Assembly (NCBI GenBank): GCA_003558625.1
Contig: PWPP01000019.1
Location: 1 to 20,305, forward strand
From: Syntrophomonas sp.
GTDB lineage: Bacteria; Bacillota; Syntrophomonadia; Syntrophomonadales; Syntrophomonadaceae
Direction: 5' to 3'
Length of the DNA stretch: 20,305 bases
The notes below the pieces were generated by a model, which made no database searches, was not told where the DNA came from, and was given only the letters and a program-made list of their open reading frames with translations. Shown in pieces: positions 1 to 7,773 of this stretch. The position numbers were made by a program, and so were the translations under genes. The stretch's first letter is position 1, and every line of letters begins with the position of its first letter.

Positions 1-270
1 ACATTCGACTTCCAGTTCCCGGGCCCCCATTTGAACAATCCCGCCCTTGTGGCTGATTTCTTCTTCACCGGTAATATGGATGCTTACATTGACCTTGATC
101 TTCACGTCCATTTTTATGCCCAGGAAATCTCTATGCATATAGATTTCCTGGGCATAAAAATGGACGTGAAGATCAAGGTCAATGTAAGCATCCATATTAC
201 CGGTGAGGAAGAAATCAGCCACAAGGGCGGGATTGTGCAAATGGGGGCCCGGGAACTGGAAGTCGAATGT
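1..270. repeat. 270-bp near-perfect palindrome at the window edge
   Basis: Base i pairs with base 271-i along the whole stretch, with no loop: the centre is at 135/136. I find only three non-pairing positions (34/237, 64/207 and 131/140). The right half reads in frame as ribosomal protein L25, so the left half is the same coding sequence in reverse. A natural gene would not be interrupted this way, and the palindrome starts at base 1. An assembly or amplification fold-back (chimeric hairpin) is the likeliest cause; a real inverted duplication is the alternative. Confidence 0.95.
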
Positions 271-486
271 TTGCCCATGGCTCTTCCCAATTATCTGAAC
301 TGCGATATCGCCAACCTGAATATTGGAGACAATATCACCGTGGGCGACCTGGAACTGCCTGAAGGGGTAGAACTGATCAGCGAACCGGATCAAGTCGTGG
401 TCAGCATCCTGGCCCCGTCCCTGGAAGAGGCACCGGAGCAAGGGGAAGCTGCAGAAGAAGAAGCCCCGGCCGAAGAAGAGAAATAA
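136..486 (+). CDS. rplY: 50S ribosomal protein L25 / general stress protein Ctc, 5' end missing
   Basis: The readable protein begins around HIDF (136-147), a conserved L25 motif, and continues through the C-terminal TL5/CTC beta-domain, including ARELEVECLP and LPEGVELISEPDQVV. It ends in a 20-residue acidic tail rich in Glu, Ala and Pro, common in Firmicute Ctc proteins. L25 binds 5S rRNA in the large ribosomal subunit; the CTC form is a stress-induced version. The N-terminal 5S-binding domain (about 90 residues in the family) is not present: upstream of about 136 the frame runs into the palindrome at 1-270, so a TTG start at 31 is not credible. The gene is followed by a strong terminator and then pth, the usual ctc-pth order. 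Confidence 0.88.
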   Translation, partial: HIDFLGIKMDVKIKVNVSIHITGEEEISHKGGIVQMGARELEVECLPMALPNYLNCDIANLNIGDNITVGDLELPEGVELISEPDQVVVSILAPSLEEAPEQGEAAEEEAPAEEEK

Positions 487-505
487 GCCGGATTACGTCA
501 GCCAT

Positions 506-528
506 AGCCCCGCTCCGGCGGGGTTTTT
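506..528 (+). terminator. Rho-independent terminator after L25
   Basis: Stem CCCCGC (508-513) pairs with GCGGGG (518-523) around a TCCG loop, followed by a run of five T (524-528). It ends the L25 transcript 20 bases after its stop codon. Confidence 0.85.
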
Positions 529-553
529 CACGTAAGGCAGGGGGGCTAGCCGG

Positions 554-1114
554 ATGAAAATGATAATCGGCCTGGGAAACCCCGGGAGCAAATACCGTTT
601 AACCCGCCACAATATCGGCTTCATGCTGGTGGAAGAATTAGCCCGGCGCCACGGGGTAAGCAAAGAACAGAGCAAATATGATGCCCTCATCGGCCATACC
701 GTGATCGGGCAGGAGAAAGTGCTGCTGGTCAAGCCCCTGACCTATATGAACTTGAGCGGCCAGGCAGTAAGACCCCTGGTGAAATGGTTCCGGCTGGAAC
801 TGGAAGACCTCATAGTGGTATACGATGATATGGATTTGTCCTTCGGGGTATTGCGTATCCGCCCCCAGGGGGGAACCGGAGGCCATAAGGGCATCGCTTC
901 CATCAGCAACATGCTGGGAACCAGGGATTTTGCCCGTATGCGGCTGGGAGTGGGACGCCTGGAGGGGATTGATGCCGCCAGGTGGGTATTAAGTACTTTC
1001 GGGGACGAGGAAAAACCGGCCTTGGACCAATTAATCCGGGAAGCTGCCGATGCCTGTGAAACCTGGATCAAGTCCGGCTTGACCACGGCCATGAACCAAT
1101 ACAACAAATCCTGA
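554..1114 (+). CDS. pth: Peptidyl-tRNA hydrolase
   Basis: This 186-residue protein matches the bacterial Pth family in length and motifs. GLGNPG is at residues 6-11, the catalytic His19 lies in RHNIGF, Asn66 lies in LTYMNLSG, and the catalytic Asp pair 91-92 lies in VVYDDMDL. GGTGGHKG follows. Pth is a cytosolic enzyme that cleaves the ester bond of peptidyl-tRNAs released prematurely from ribosomes, recycling tRNA. The ATG at 554 follows a G-rich ribosome site (about 538-546) and gives the standard MKMIIGLGNPG start. It lies between L25 and mfd as in other Firmicutes. The fin gene that often sits between pth and mfd in spore-formers is absent. Confidence 0.97.
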   Translation: MKMIIGLGNPGSKYRLTRHNIGFMLVEELARRHGVSKEQSKYDALIGHTVIGQEKVLLVKPLTYMNLSGQAVRPLVKWFRLELEDLIVVYDDMDLSFGVLRIRPQGGTGGHKGIASISNMLGTRDFARMRLGVGRLEGIDAARWVLSTFGDEEKPALDQLIREAADACETWIKSGLTTAMNQYNKS

Positions 1115-1348
1115 AACCGAGGCTCTATATGAAACCGCCACCTGCAGATTACATAAAGAAGGGGGTGGTTCCTGATACCGGAAAAGTGGAAAGTTCCAGC
1201 CCCCCTTCCGGTTCCTGTGTCTTCGAATGCGCGGGATCCGGGACAGGGCATAGAAGGGGCAACGTTTGAGGGAATGAAGCAATAAAGAGATAGAGTGGAG
1301 ACCTGTTTCCGGGTGTCCACCTTTGGTGGTGGGGAGGATTTACTTACA
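1115..1348 (+). other. pth-mfd intergenic region with a foldable leader
   Basis: No convincing coding frame of its own is present. GAAGGGGG (1158-1165) can pair with CCCCCTTC (1201-1208). Inside that stem, TTCC/GGAA (1169-1172 with 1180-1183) and TGGA/TCCA (1187-1190 with 1195-1198) form two small hairpins, a compact three-way junction. An alternative is ACCGGAA (1177-1183) with TTCCGGT (1206-1212). No T-run follows, so it is not a plain terminator. I recognise no RNA family here. If Mfd begins at the GTG at 1295, the last 54 bases are coding. Confidence 0.4.
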
Positions 1349-4300
1349 TTGAACCGGGAGATTTTTAACCAGATCCGGGATAAGCTGGAAAACAAAGAAA
1401 ACATCATGTTGAGCGGTTTGGACGGCAGTGCCAAAGCGTATTTCTTGCAAACCCTCATGGAAGGGCAGACAGGCAAAATAATATGCCTGGTGGAAACGGA
1501 AGAAAAAGCCTATGACCTGGCCCGGGATCTGCAAGCCCTTACCGGTCGCGATGACCGGGTATTTCTGTTTTTGTCCCGGGACTATGTTTTTATCAAAGAA
1601 AACAAGTCCGGTGCCTTGATCCAGCGGGTTTTATGCCTGCAGGACCTGGTGCTTCACCCCCGACGCCGCAGCATTATCATTGCCACTCCCGGGGCCTTTC
1701 TCCATTATATCCTCTCGCCGGAAGAGACCCGCAAGAAGACCCTGGCCATAAGTGCCGGTGAAGAAACCGAACGGGAACCAATCCTTAAAATCCTGGCAGA
1801 AAACGATTACCAGCGGGTGGAAACCGTGTTTAACCCGGGGGAATTCGCGCTCCGGGGGGGCCTGCTTGATCTGTATCCCATAGGAGCCAAAACCGCTTAC
1901 CGCCTGGAATTCTTCGGGGATTTTGTGGATACCATGCGGGAAATGGATCCCGACACCCAGCGTTCCGGGGCCGGCATCAAATCCCTGACCGTCTTTCCCG
2001 GGGATGATTTAAGCGGCAACGAATTACATGCCACCCTGCTGGACTATCTGGATGTAAGGGCCACCATCTGGCTGGAAGAAAGAACGAATTTTTTTCGCAC
2101 CCTGGAAAAACAACGAAAAAAATACCAGGATTTTGTCCGGGAACTCTCCGGCCGGAATAAAGAAATCAAAACCCTGATCCCGGTAGACCTGAAGACCCTG
2201 GAACAGCAGCTGAGCTCCGCAAGGCTTATCTGCCACTCCTTTTTCCCCCCCGCAGCCACCCCGGAGGGGGTTTCCTGGTACCGGCATATATCCCAGCGGG
2301 AAATGGAGCCCTTTTATCATCACATGGATTTGTTGTTCCGGCGCCTGCAGGAGTGGCAGGAAAAAAACTACAGCATCTTCATCAGTGTTAAAAACAAAAA
2401 ACTGGAGCAGGAATTGGCCCTGGAATTAGAGCACCGCAACATAAAAGGAATTGATTTCTGGCCCCGGGAGCTGAGCCGGGGGTTTGTCAGTCCCACTCTG
2501 GAAATGGCTGTCCTGGGCCAGGAGAACATCTGGGGCAAGAAAAGCAGAAAAAAAAGTGGCCGCAGCGCTGGGGAAAAACCCCATCTGCAGCTGGAAGAAC
2601 TGAAAAAGGGCGACTATGTAGTCCATGAAAACCACGGGGTGGGGGTCTTTCGCGGGATTACCCAGGCAGAAACCGACGGCTATAACCGGGAGTACATCCT
2701 CATCCAGTATGCCGGCAGTGACAAGCTCTATCTCCCGGTAGACAAAATCTACCTTTTATATAAATACAGCAGCTCCGGGGAAAAAGAACCCCGCCTGAGC
2801 AAGCTGGGCGGGGTGGAATGGGATAAAACCCGGCGCCGGGTATCTGCCTCCATTCAGGAAATGGCGGGAGAACTGCTGCAGCTGTATGCTGCCCGGGAGA
2901 CCCTGGAAGGGTATGCTTTTGCCCCGGACACCCCCTGGCAAAAACAGTTTGAAGATGAATTTCCCCACCAGGAAACCCCGGACCAACTCAAGGCCATTGC
3001 CGAAGTCAAATCCGACATGGAGAAAACAAAGCCTATGGACCGGTTGGTTTGCGGAGATGTAGGCTATGGCAAGACAGAAGTTGCCATGCGGGCGGCCTTT
3101 AAGGCCGTCATGGACGGAAAACAGGTGGCGATCCTGGTTCCAACTACCATTCTGGCGGAGCAACATTACCATTCCTTCACCCGGCGCTTTAGCAACTACC
3201 CCACCCAGATTGATGTCCTGAGCCGCTTTCGCAAAGCCGGTGAGCAAAAAAAAATCAAAGAAGGATTAAGCCGGGGCAGCATCGACATCATCATCGGTAC
3301 CCACCGTCTCCTTTCCCGGGATATTGTCTATAAAGACCTGGGCCTTTTGGTCATTGATGAAGAACACCGTTTCGGGGTGGCCCAAAAAGAAAAAATCAAA
3401 AACTTTAAAAAAACCGTGGATGTCATGAGCCTCTCAGCCACCCCCATTCCCCGCAGTCTGCATATGTCTCTTGCCGGTTTACGGGATTTAAGCATCATTG
3501 AAACCCCACCCCCGGAACGGTACCCCATCACCACCTATGTGCTTGAATATAATGAAGAAGTCATCCGGGAAGCGGTACAGCAGGAGGTGGAGCGTGGCGG
3601 GCAGGTCTTTTTTGTCCATAACCGCATCCGGGATATCTACCGGGTGCAAAGGACCTTGCAGGAGATGCTGCCTGGCCTTCGGATCGCCTTGGGTCACGGC
3701 CGCATGGAAGAAGAGGAACTGTCCCGTACCATGCTGCAATTTGCGGCCGGGAATTATGATCTCCTCCTGAGTACGGCTATTATCGAATCGGGACTGGATA
3801 TGCCCAACGTGAACACCATTATTATCGATGAGGCCCACAAAATGGGATTAGCCCAACTATACCAGCTGCGGGGCCGGGTGGGGCGGTCCAGCCGCATTGC
3901 CTATGCCTTTATCACCTATCGCCGGGAGCAGGTGGTAAAAGAGGTGGCCCAGAAAAGACTAAACGCCTTGCGGGAATTCCATGAGCTAGGGGCCGGCTTA
4001 AAGATTGCCCTGCGGGATCTGGAAATCAGGGGAGCCGGAAATATATTGGGGCCGGAACAGCACGGTTATATCCAGGCGGTGGGTTTTGACCTCTACTGTA
4101 ACCTGCTGGAAGCGGAAACAGCCCGACTCAAGGGGGGCAAACCCTCCTCAGGTCTGCATCCCCAGGTGGATGTGGACCTGGATTACTATATTCCCGATCA
4201 TTACATCGGGGATTCGGGCAGCAAAATGCGCATCTACCGCCGCCTCATGCTGGCAGATCAGGCCGGGGAGATTGCCGCCATCCGGGAAGAGATGGTGGAT

Positions 4301-4561
4301 CGCTACGGGCCCCTTCCCGCACCGGTAGATAACTTTTTAAAGATTGCCGGCTTAAGGCTGGAAGCCCGGAATAAATCCATAAAAAGCATCCGTCGCCGGG
4401 GAAATACCATAGAAATCGAGACCGTATCCGCCATGGCCGGGAAGCTGGCTTCCAGTCTCCCCGGATACCAAATCAGGGTTCTTAATCCGCACAAATTCAG
4501 CCTGCAGTTAAAAAGCCGGGCCGCTTTGGAGGTTATGGAGCAAGTCATAGCCCGCTTATAA
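1349..4561 (+). CDS. mfd: Transcription-repair coupling factor Mfd
   Basis: Mfd is an ATP-driven translocase that pushes stalled RNA polymerase off DNA and recruits UvrA to lesions. Numbering from a TTG at 1349 (1070 residues), it has: UvrB-like N-terminal domains, with LSGLDGSAKA near residue 20 and GGLLDLYPIGAKTAYRLEFFGD; a CarD-like RNA-polymerase-interacting domain at about 415-500 (KKGDYVVHENHGVG); Walker A GDVGYGKT at 569-576; a DEEH box at 670-673; LSATPIPRS; GRVGRS; and the C-terminal TRCF domain. I prefer TTG 1349 because GGGGAGG (1331-1337) lies 11 bases upstream. A GTG at 1295 would add 18 residues with a weaker site, and those residues do not resemble the family. It is slightly shorter than typical (about 1150) but complete. 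Confidence 0.96.
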   Translation: MNREIFNQIRDKLENKENIMLSGLDGSAKAYFLQTLMEGQTGKIICLVETEEKAYDLARDLQALTGRDDRVFLFLSRDYVFIKENKSGALIQRVLCLQDLVLHPRRRSIIIATPGAFLHYILSPEETRKKTLAISAGEETEREPILKILAENDYQRVETVFNPGEFALRGGLLDLYPIGAKTAYRLEFFGDFVDTMREMDPDTQRSGAGIKSLTVFPGDDLSGNELHATLLDYLDVRATIWLEERTNFFRTLEKQRKKYQDFVRELSGRNKEIKTLIPVDLKTLEQQLSSARLICHSFFPPAATPEGVSWYRHISQREMEPFYHHMDLLFRRLQEWQEKNYSIFISVKNKKLEQELALELEHRNIKGIDFWPRELSRGFVSPTLEMAVLGQENIWGKKSRKKSGRSAGEKPHLQLEELKKGDYVVHENHGVGVFRGITQAETDGYNREYILIQYAGSDKLYLPVDKIYLLYKYSSSGEKEPRLSKLGGVEWDKTRRRVSASIQEMAGELLQLYAARETLEGYAFAPDTPWQKQFEDEFPHQETPDQLKAIAEVKSDMEKTKPMDRLVCGDVGYGKTEVAMRAAFKAVMDGKQVAILVPTTILAEQHYHSFTRRFSNYPTQIDVLSRFRKAGEQKKIKEGLSRGSIDIIIGTHRLLSRDIVYKDLGLLVIDEEHRFGVAQKEKIKNFKKTVDVMSLSATPIPRSLHMSLAGLRDLSIIETPPPERYPITTYVLEYNEEVIREAVQQEVERGGQVFFVHNRIRDIYRVQRTLQEMLPGLRIALGHGRMEEEELSRTMLQFAAGNYDLLLSTAIIESGLDMPNVNTIIIDEAHKMGLAQLYQLRGRVGRSSRIAYAFITYRREQVVKEVAQKRLNALREFHELGAGLKIALRDLEIRGAGNILGPEQHGYIQAVGFDLYCNLLEAETARLKGGKPSSGLHPQVDVDLDYYIPDHYIGDSGSKMRIYRRLMLADQAGEIAAIREEMVDRYGPLPAPVDNFLKIAGLRLEARNKSIKSIRRRGNTIEIETVSAMAGKLASSLPGYQIRVLNPHKFSLQLKSRAALEVMEQVIARL

Positions 4562-4565
4562 GGGG

Positions 4566-4620
4566 TTCGGACCGGTTGCTTCCGGGAAAAAAAGAAAAAT
4601 CATCCCGCTCCCGGTCCGAA
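4566..4620. repeat. Long hairpin between mfd and the flippase gene
   Basis: A perfect 10-bp inverted repeat, TTCGGACCGG (4566-4575) and CCGGTCCGAA (4611-4620), encloses a second stem CGGGA (4583-4587) with TCCCG (4603-4607) and an A-rich loop. It begins four bases after the mfd stop. It is followed by AAAAAG rather than T, so it is not a normal intrinsic terminator in either direction. It could protect the mfd 3' end or act as a protein-binding site. Confidence 0.6.
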
Positions 4621-4643
4621 AAAGAACGATTGGTTCTTCCATA

Positions 4644-4652
4644 TGTTATAAT
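4644..4652 (+). promoter_or_regulatory. Extended -10 promoter for the flippase-mazG unit
   Basis: TGT followed by TATAAT (4647-4652) is a perfect extended -10 element. No good -35 is found 17 bases upstream, which extended -10 promoters tolerate. Transcription would begin near 4659, just before the ribosome site at about 4669-4678. Confidence 0.5.
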
Positions 4653-4680
4653 ATTGCTCATGGAAATCGGGGGGAAGGTA

Positions 4681-6234
4681 ATGATCAAAACCGGCCATTT
4701 TCTTAAAGGGGCGATGGTACTCAGTATCGCCGGAGCTGCCAGCAAAGTCATGGGGGCAGTGTACCGTATTCCCCTGGCCCGGCTTCTGGGAGATGAGGGG
4801 ATGGGTTTATATCAAATGGCCTATCCCATATATACCACCATACTAGCCCTGGCTACCGCCGGAATTCCCATTGCCATTTCAGTGCTGGTATCCAAAAAAG
4901 AAACAGAAGGGTTTACCGGGGACAGCAGGAGAATATTTCAAGTCTCCCTGATCATGCTCTTTGGATTCGGGCTCCTGTTAAGCCTCCTCATTGCTCAGGC
5001 CTCATCCTTTATCGCCGACAGCATTCTGCAGCAGCCCCGGGCCTATTATCCCATCCTGGCCCTGACCCCGGCCATATTTTTTGCAGGGTTGATGTCGGTA
5101 TTCCGGGGGTATTTCCAGGGACACCAGTGGATGATGCCCACCGCCATTTCCCAGGTCATAGAACAATTATTCCGGGTGGTGGCGGTTCTGGTTTTTGCTT
5201 TTATGCTCTTTCCCTACGGCCTGGAATATGCTGCCGCCGGGGCTACCTTTGGCGCGGTAATCGGCGGCCTGGTCGGGTTGGTGGTTTTAATCATATTTTA
5301 CCTGCAGTTCAGAAAAAGCGATGGCCAGTTGACCGAAGGCCTGGTCCATAGCGGGGCCCGGAACACAGACCTGGCCCGGGACGTTATCCGCCTGGCCATA
5401 CCGGTATCCTTTGGCGCGGTAGTACTGCCCCTGGTTCAGCTCCTGGACGCGGTCATCGTTCCCCGCCGCCTGATGGAAATCGGGTATGCCACCGCGGAAG
5501 CCACCGCTCTTTATGGTCAGCTGTCAGGGATGGCGGCGGTTTTAATCAGTTTGCCCACCATATTTACCATTGCCATTGCCACCAGTATGGTTCCGGCCGT
5601 ATCCGAGGCCCTGGCCCGCAATGACCAAGACCTTTTGCGCAGCCGGCTCAATTATGGGATCCGGGCCGGCATGATCATTGCCTTTCCCTGTACTGCCGGC
5701 TTGTATGTCCTGGCTTTCCAGATCAGCGACCTGTTGTATGCCACCCCCCAGGCCGGTTTCCCCCTGGAACCCCTGGCCTTTTCCACCATTGTCCTGGCCG
5801 CATTTCAAATCAGCGGAGCCGGTCTCCAGGGAATACAGCGGGCGGGCATCGCCATGCAAAACCTGATTATCACCGGGATCCTGAAAGTGATCCTGACCTA
5901 CACCTTGACCAGCATTCCGGCACTGAATATCAAGGGCGCGGCTATTGGCACCGTCCTGGCGTTTCTGGTAGGTTCACTATTAAACATCTGGTACCTGAAA
6001 AGGCTTACCGGGGTAAAATATGAGCTGGGGAGAATGCTCAAACTGGTAGGGATCACGATTATCATGGGAGTGAGCGTGAAATACATCTACCAGTGGGTGG
6101 TAGAAGCGGGTATCAGTGCCCATATGGCTACGGTGGCGGCCATTGGGGCGGGAATGATCATTTATGGGGGATTACTCTTACTGATCAAAGAATTTGATGT
6201 GACGATGATTAAGCGGATCATCAAAGGAGTATAG
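4681..6234 (+). CDS. SpoVB/MurJ-like MOP-family lipid-linked polysaccharide flippase
   Basis: A polytopic membrane protein of 517 residues, close to B. subtilis SpoVB and YabM. The N-terminus, with KGAMVLSIAGAASKVMGAVYRIPLARLLG and GLYQMAYPIYTTIL, is characteristic of the SpoVB branch of the MOP exporter superfamily. The sequence shows roughly 12-14 hydrophobic segments. Family members flip lipid-linked cell-wall or polysaccharide precursors across the cytoplasmic membrane. It occupies the yabM position between mfd and mazG. The ATG at 4681 is chosen because GGGGGGAAGG precedes it; an in-frame TTG at 4576 falls inside the hairpin and adds 35 unrelated residues. With no other sporulation gene nearby, a vegetative wall role is as likely as a spore-cortex one. 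Confidence 0.9.
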   Translation: MIKTGHFLKGAMVLSIAGAASKVMGAVYRIPLARLLGDEGMGLYQMAYPIYTTILALATAGIPIAISVLVSKKETEGFTGDSRRIFQVSLIMLFGFGLLLSLLIAQASSFIADSILQQPRAYYPILALTPAIFFAGLMSVFRGYFQGHQWMMPTAISQVIEQLFRVVAVLVFAFMLFPYGLEYAAAGATFGAVIGGLVGLVVLIIFYLQFRKSDGQLTEGLVHSGARNTDLARDVIRLAIPVSFGAVVLPLVQLLDAVIVPRRLMEIGYATAEATALYGQLSGMAAVLISLPTIFTIAIATSMVPAVSEALARNDQDLLRSRLNYGIRAGMIIAFPCTAGLYVLAFQISDLLYATPQAGFPLEPLAFSTIVLAAFQISGAGLQGIQRAGIAMQNLIITGILKVILTYTLTSIPALNIKGAAIGTVLAFLVGSLLNIWYLKRLTGVKYELGRMLKLVGITIIMGVSVKYIYQWVVEAGISAHMATVAAIGAGMIIYGGLLLLIKEFDVTMIKRIIKGV

Positions 6235-6273
6235 ACCCGTGCGGGGACTGGATTGAAGAGAAAGGGGAAAAAC

Positions 6274-7026
6274 ATGGAGATAAAACGGTTGTTGGAGATT
6301 ATGGAACGGCTCCTGTCCCCCGGGGGCTGCCCCTGGGACCGGGAACAGACCCACGAAAGCCTGGTACGTTATCTCATTGAGGAATGCTATGAAGTGATTG
6401 AAGCCATAAAGGCCGGGGATATGAACCAGCTCCGGGAAGAGTTGGGGGATGTGCTGCTCCAGGTCGTGTTTCATAGTGCCCTGGCCGCCCACAAGGGAGA
6501 TTTTACCTTTGATGACGTGGTCCGGGGGGTCAGCGACAAAATGGTAGCCCGCCATCCCCATGTTTTCAGCGATTTACCCTTAACCACCAGTGACCAGGTG
6601 ATGCAAAACTGGGACCGTTTCAAGAAAAAGGAAGGAAAAAAAGAGCTCCTGGACGGTATTCCCCGGCAGTTGCCGGCACTTTTGCGGGCGGAAAAAATGC
6701 AGGAAAAAGCTGCCCGGGTGGGGTTTGACTGGCCCGATGCCACCGGAGCCCTGGAAAAAGTGCAGGAAGAAGCGGTGGAATTCAGCCAGGCCCGGAACAA
6801 AACCGAAATGACCGGGGAAATGGGGGACCTCCTTTTCGCCCTGGTAAACCTGGCCCGGCTCAAAGAAATCGAACCGGAACAGGCACTCCAGGCCACCAGC
6901 GATAAATTCGCCCGCAGGATAAGCTACATAGAAAACAAGATCCGCAGCCAGGGTCTGGAATGGGAAGATTTCAGCCTGGAACAACTGGATCAGATCTGGG
7001 AGGAAGCCAAAAGCCGGGGCCTATAA
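6274..7026 (+). CDS. mazG: Nucleoside triphosphate pyrophosphohydrolase MazG
   Basis: This 250-residue, two-domain MazG protein hydrolyses NTPs, including non-canonical or damaged nucleotides, to NMP and pyrophosphate with Mg. The first domain has LLSPGGCPWDREQTHESL, the metal-binding EECYE (36-40) and EELGD (55-59). KMVARHPHVF follows, then the linker TSDQVMQNWDRFKKKE. The second domain repeats the helical core (EEAVEF...GEMGDLLFALVNLAR). The ATG at 6274 follows AAAGGGGAAA; a TTG at 6253 would add seven residues outside the family. It corresponds to B. subtilis YabN, which additionally carries an N-terminal methylase-like domain that is absent here. It follows the flippase by 39 bases and is probably co-transcribed with it. 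Confidence 0.96.
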   Translation: MEIKRLLEIMERLLSPGGCPWDREQTHESLVRYLIEECYEVIEAIKAGDMNQLREELGDVLLQVVFHSALAAHKGDFTFDDVVRGVSDKMVARHPHVFSDLPLTTSDQVMQNWDRFKKKEGKKELLDGIPRQLPALLRAEKMQEKAARVGFDWPDATGALEKVQEEAVEFSQARNKTEMTGEMGDLLFALVNLARLKEIEPEQALQATSDKFARRISYIENKIRSQGLEWEDFSLEQLDQIWEEAKSRGL

Positions 7027-7131
7027 GCCCAAACACCCCGACCGGCAAGCACTTTTTTTATCCCAAAAGAAGGAAATAATCCAAGAATATCGAACTTTTA
7101 AAGTAGATGATAATAAAAAGGAGGGGATAGC

Positions 7132-7404
7132 TTGAATAAGACTGAATTAATCAGCGCTGTAGCTGCCAAGACCAACATGACCAAAAAAGATGCAGAAAAA
7201 ATGGTTAACGCCTTTTTTGACACCGTTGCCGCCACCTTAAAAACCGGTGAAAAAGTTCAGATCATCGGATTTGGCACCTTTGAAGCCCGGGAAAGACAGG
7301 CTCGCAAGGGGAGAAATCCTCAGACCGGGGAAGAAATTGACATCCCGGCGTCGCGGGTGCCTGCATTCAAAGCCGGAAAGATCCTAAAAGACGCCATCGA
7401 ATAA
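7132..7404 (+). CDS. hup: Nucleoid-associated DNA-binding protein HU
   Basis: A 90-residue HU protein, complete in the family's standard length. It starts MNKTELISAVAAK, has the hydrophobic core GFGTFEARERQARKGRNPQTGEEI with the DNA-binding beta-arm, and ends in VPAFKAGKILKDAI. HU dimers bend and compact DNA. The start is TTG at 7132 preceded by a very strong site AAGGAGGGG (7118-7126), which supports high expression despite the TTG. In Clostridia hup often lies between mazG and the S4-domain gene, as here. RqcP begins four bases after its stop. Confidence 0.97.
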   Translation: MNKTELISAVAAKTNMTKKDAEKMVNAFFDTVAATLKTGEKVQIIGFGTFEARERQARKGRNPQTGEEIDIPASRVPAFKAGKILKDAIE

Positions 7405-7408
7405 ACCG

Positions 7409-7663
7409 ATGCGGCTGGATAAGTTCCTCAAGGTTTCCCGGATCATAAAAAGAAGAACCGTGGCCAAAAATTTCGCTGCCAGTGAAAGGATTATGGTGAA
7501 CGGGAGGTGGGCCAAGCCGGCCACCGAGATACAGGTCGGCGACATGATAACCCTTTTCATGGGAGATAAGAAATACAGGTACCAGGTGCTGGAGGTGAAG
7601 GAGAACACCAGGGCAGCAGAAGCCTCCTCCATGTATAAGATACTTGACCCGGAAGAGCCATAA
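7409..7663 (+). CDS. rqcP: Ribosome-associated quality control S4-domain protein RqcP
   Basis: An 84-residue S4 RNA-binding protein of the Hsp15/YabO family. MRLDKFLKVSRIIKRRTVAKNF forms the S4 helices; VNGRWAKPATEIQVGDMITL is the conserved beta region. In B. subtilis RqcP binds stalled 50S subunits and helps RqcH add C-terminal alanine tails to arrested nascent chains. It lies four bases after hup with no clear ribosome site of its own, so translational coupling is likely. Its stop codon (7661-7663) is part of the terminator hairpin that follows. In spore-formers yabP and yabQ come next; they are missing here. Confidence 0.95.
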   Translation: MRLDKFLKVSRIIKRRTVAKNFAASERIMVNGRWAKPATEIQVGDMITLFMGDKKYRYQVLEVKENTRAAEASSMYKILDPEEP

Positions 7664-7681
7664 ATATGGCTCTTTTTTTTT
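7653..7681 (+). terminator. Strong terminator overlapping the rqcP stop codon
   Basis: AAGAGCCATA (7653-7662) is complementary to TATGGCTCTT (7665-7674), followed by nine T (7673-7681). The left arm encodes the last Glu-Glu-Pro codons and the TAA stop, so a ribosome finishing rqcP would sit on the hairpin. Confidence 0.93.
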
Positions 7682-7745
7682 GGGAGTGGGTTCAGCTGGG
7701 GCTAACTGGAAAAAAATTTTTTAACAGGCAGGAAATACATAGTCT

Positions 7746-7773
7746 TTGCTCGAATACAAATTAGTAATAAAAT
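7746..7773 (+). promoter_or_regulatory. Putative sigma-A promoter of the HTH-divIC unit
   Basis: TTGCTC (7746-7751) and TAAAAT (7768-7773) are 16 bases apart; the -10 matches 5 of 6, the -35 only 3 of 6. It comes after a strong terminator and before the HTH gene, where a promoter is required. Its -10 ends at the first of the TCCACA-type sites. Confidence 0.45.

Noticed and set aside
31..135. Open frame continuing left from L25 with a TTG start at 31
   Set aside because: It is the reverse complement of the L25 coding sequence within the palindrome and only happens to stay open; it does not resemble the L25 N-terminus.
742..1476. 244-codon minus-strand frame across pth, the gap and mfd
   Set aside because: It is antisense to two well-supported genes, has no recognisable motif and no ribosome site.
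4576..4680. Upstream TTG start for the flippase
   Set aside because: It lies within the hairpin and upstream of the promoter, lacks a ribosome site, and encodes a basic stretch foreign to the family.
7013..7059. Possible terminator after mazG (GCCGG/CCGGC then seven T)
   Set aside because: The T-run starts six bases after the short stem and the loop is long, so it does not fit an intrinsic terminator well; I did not list it.
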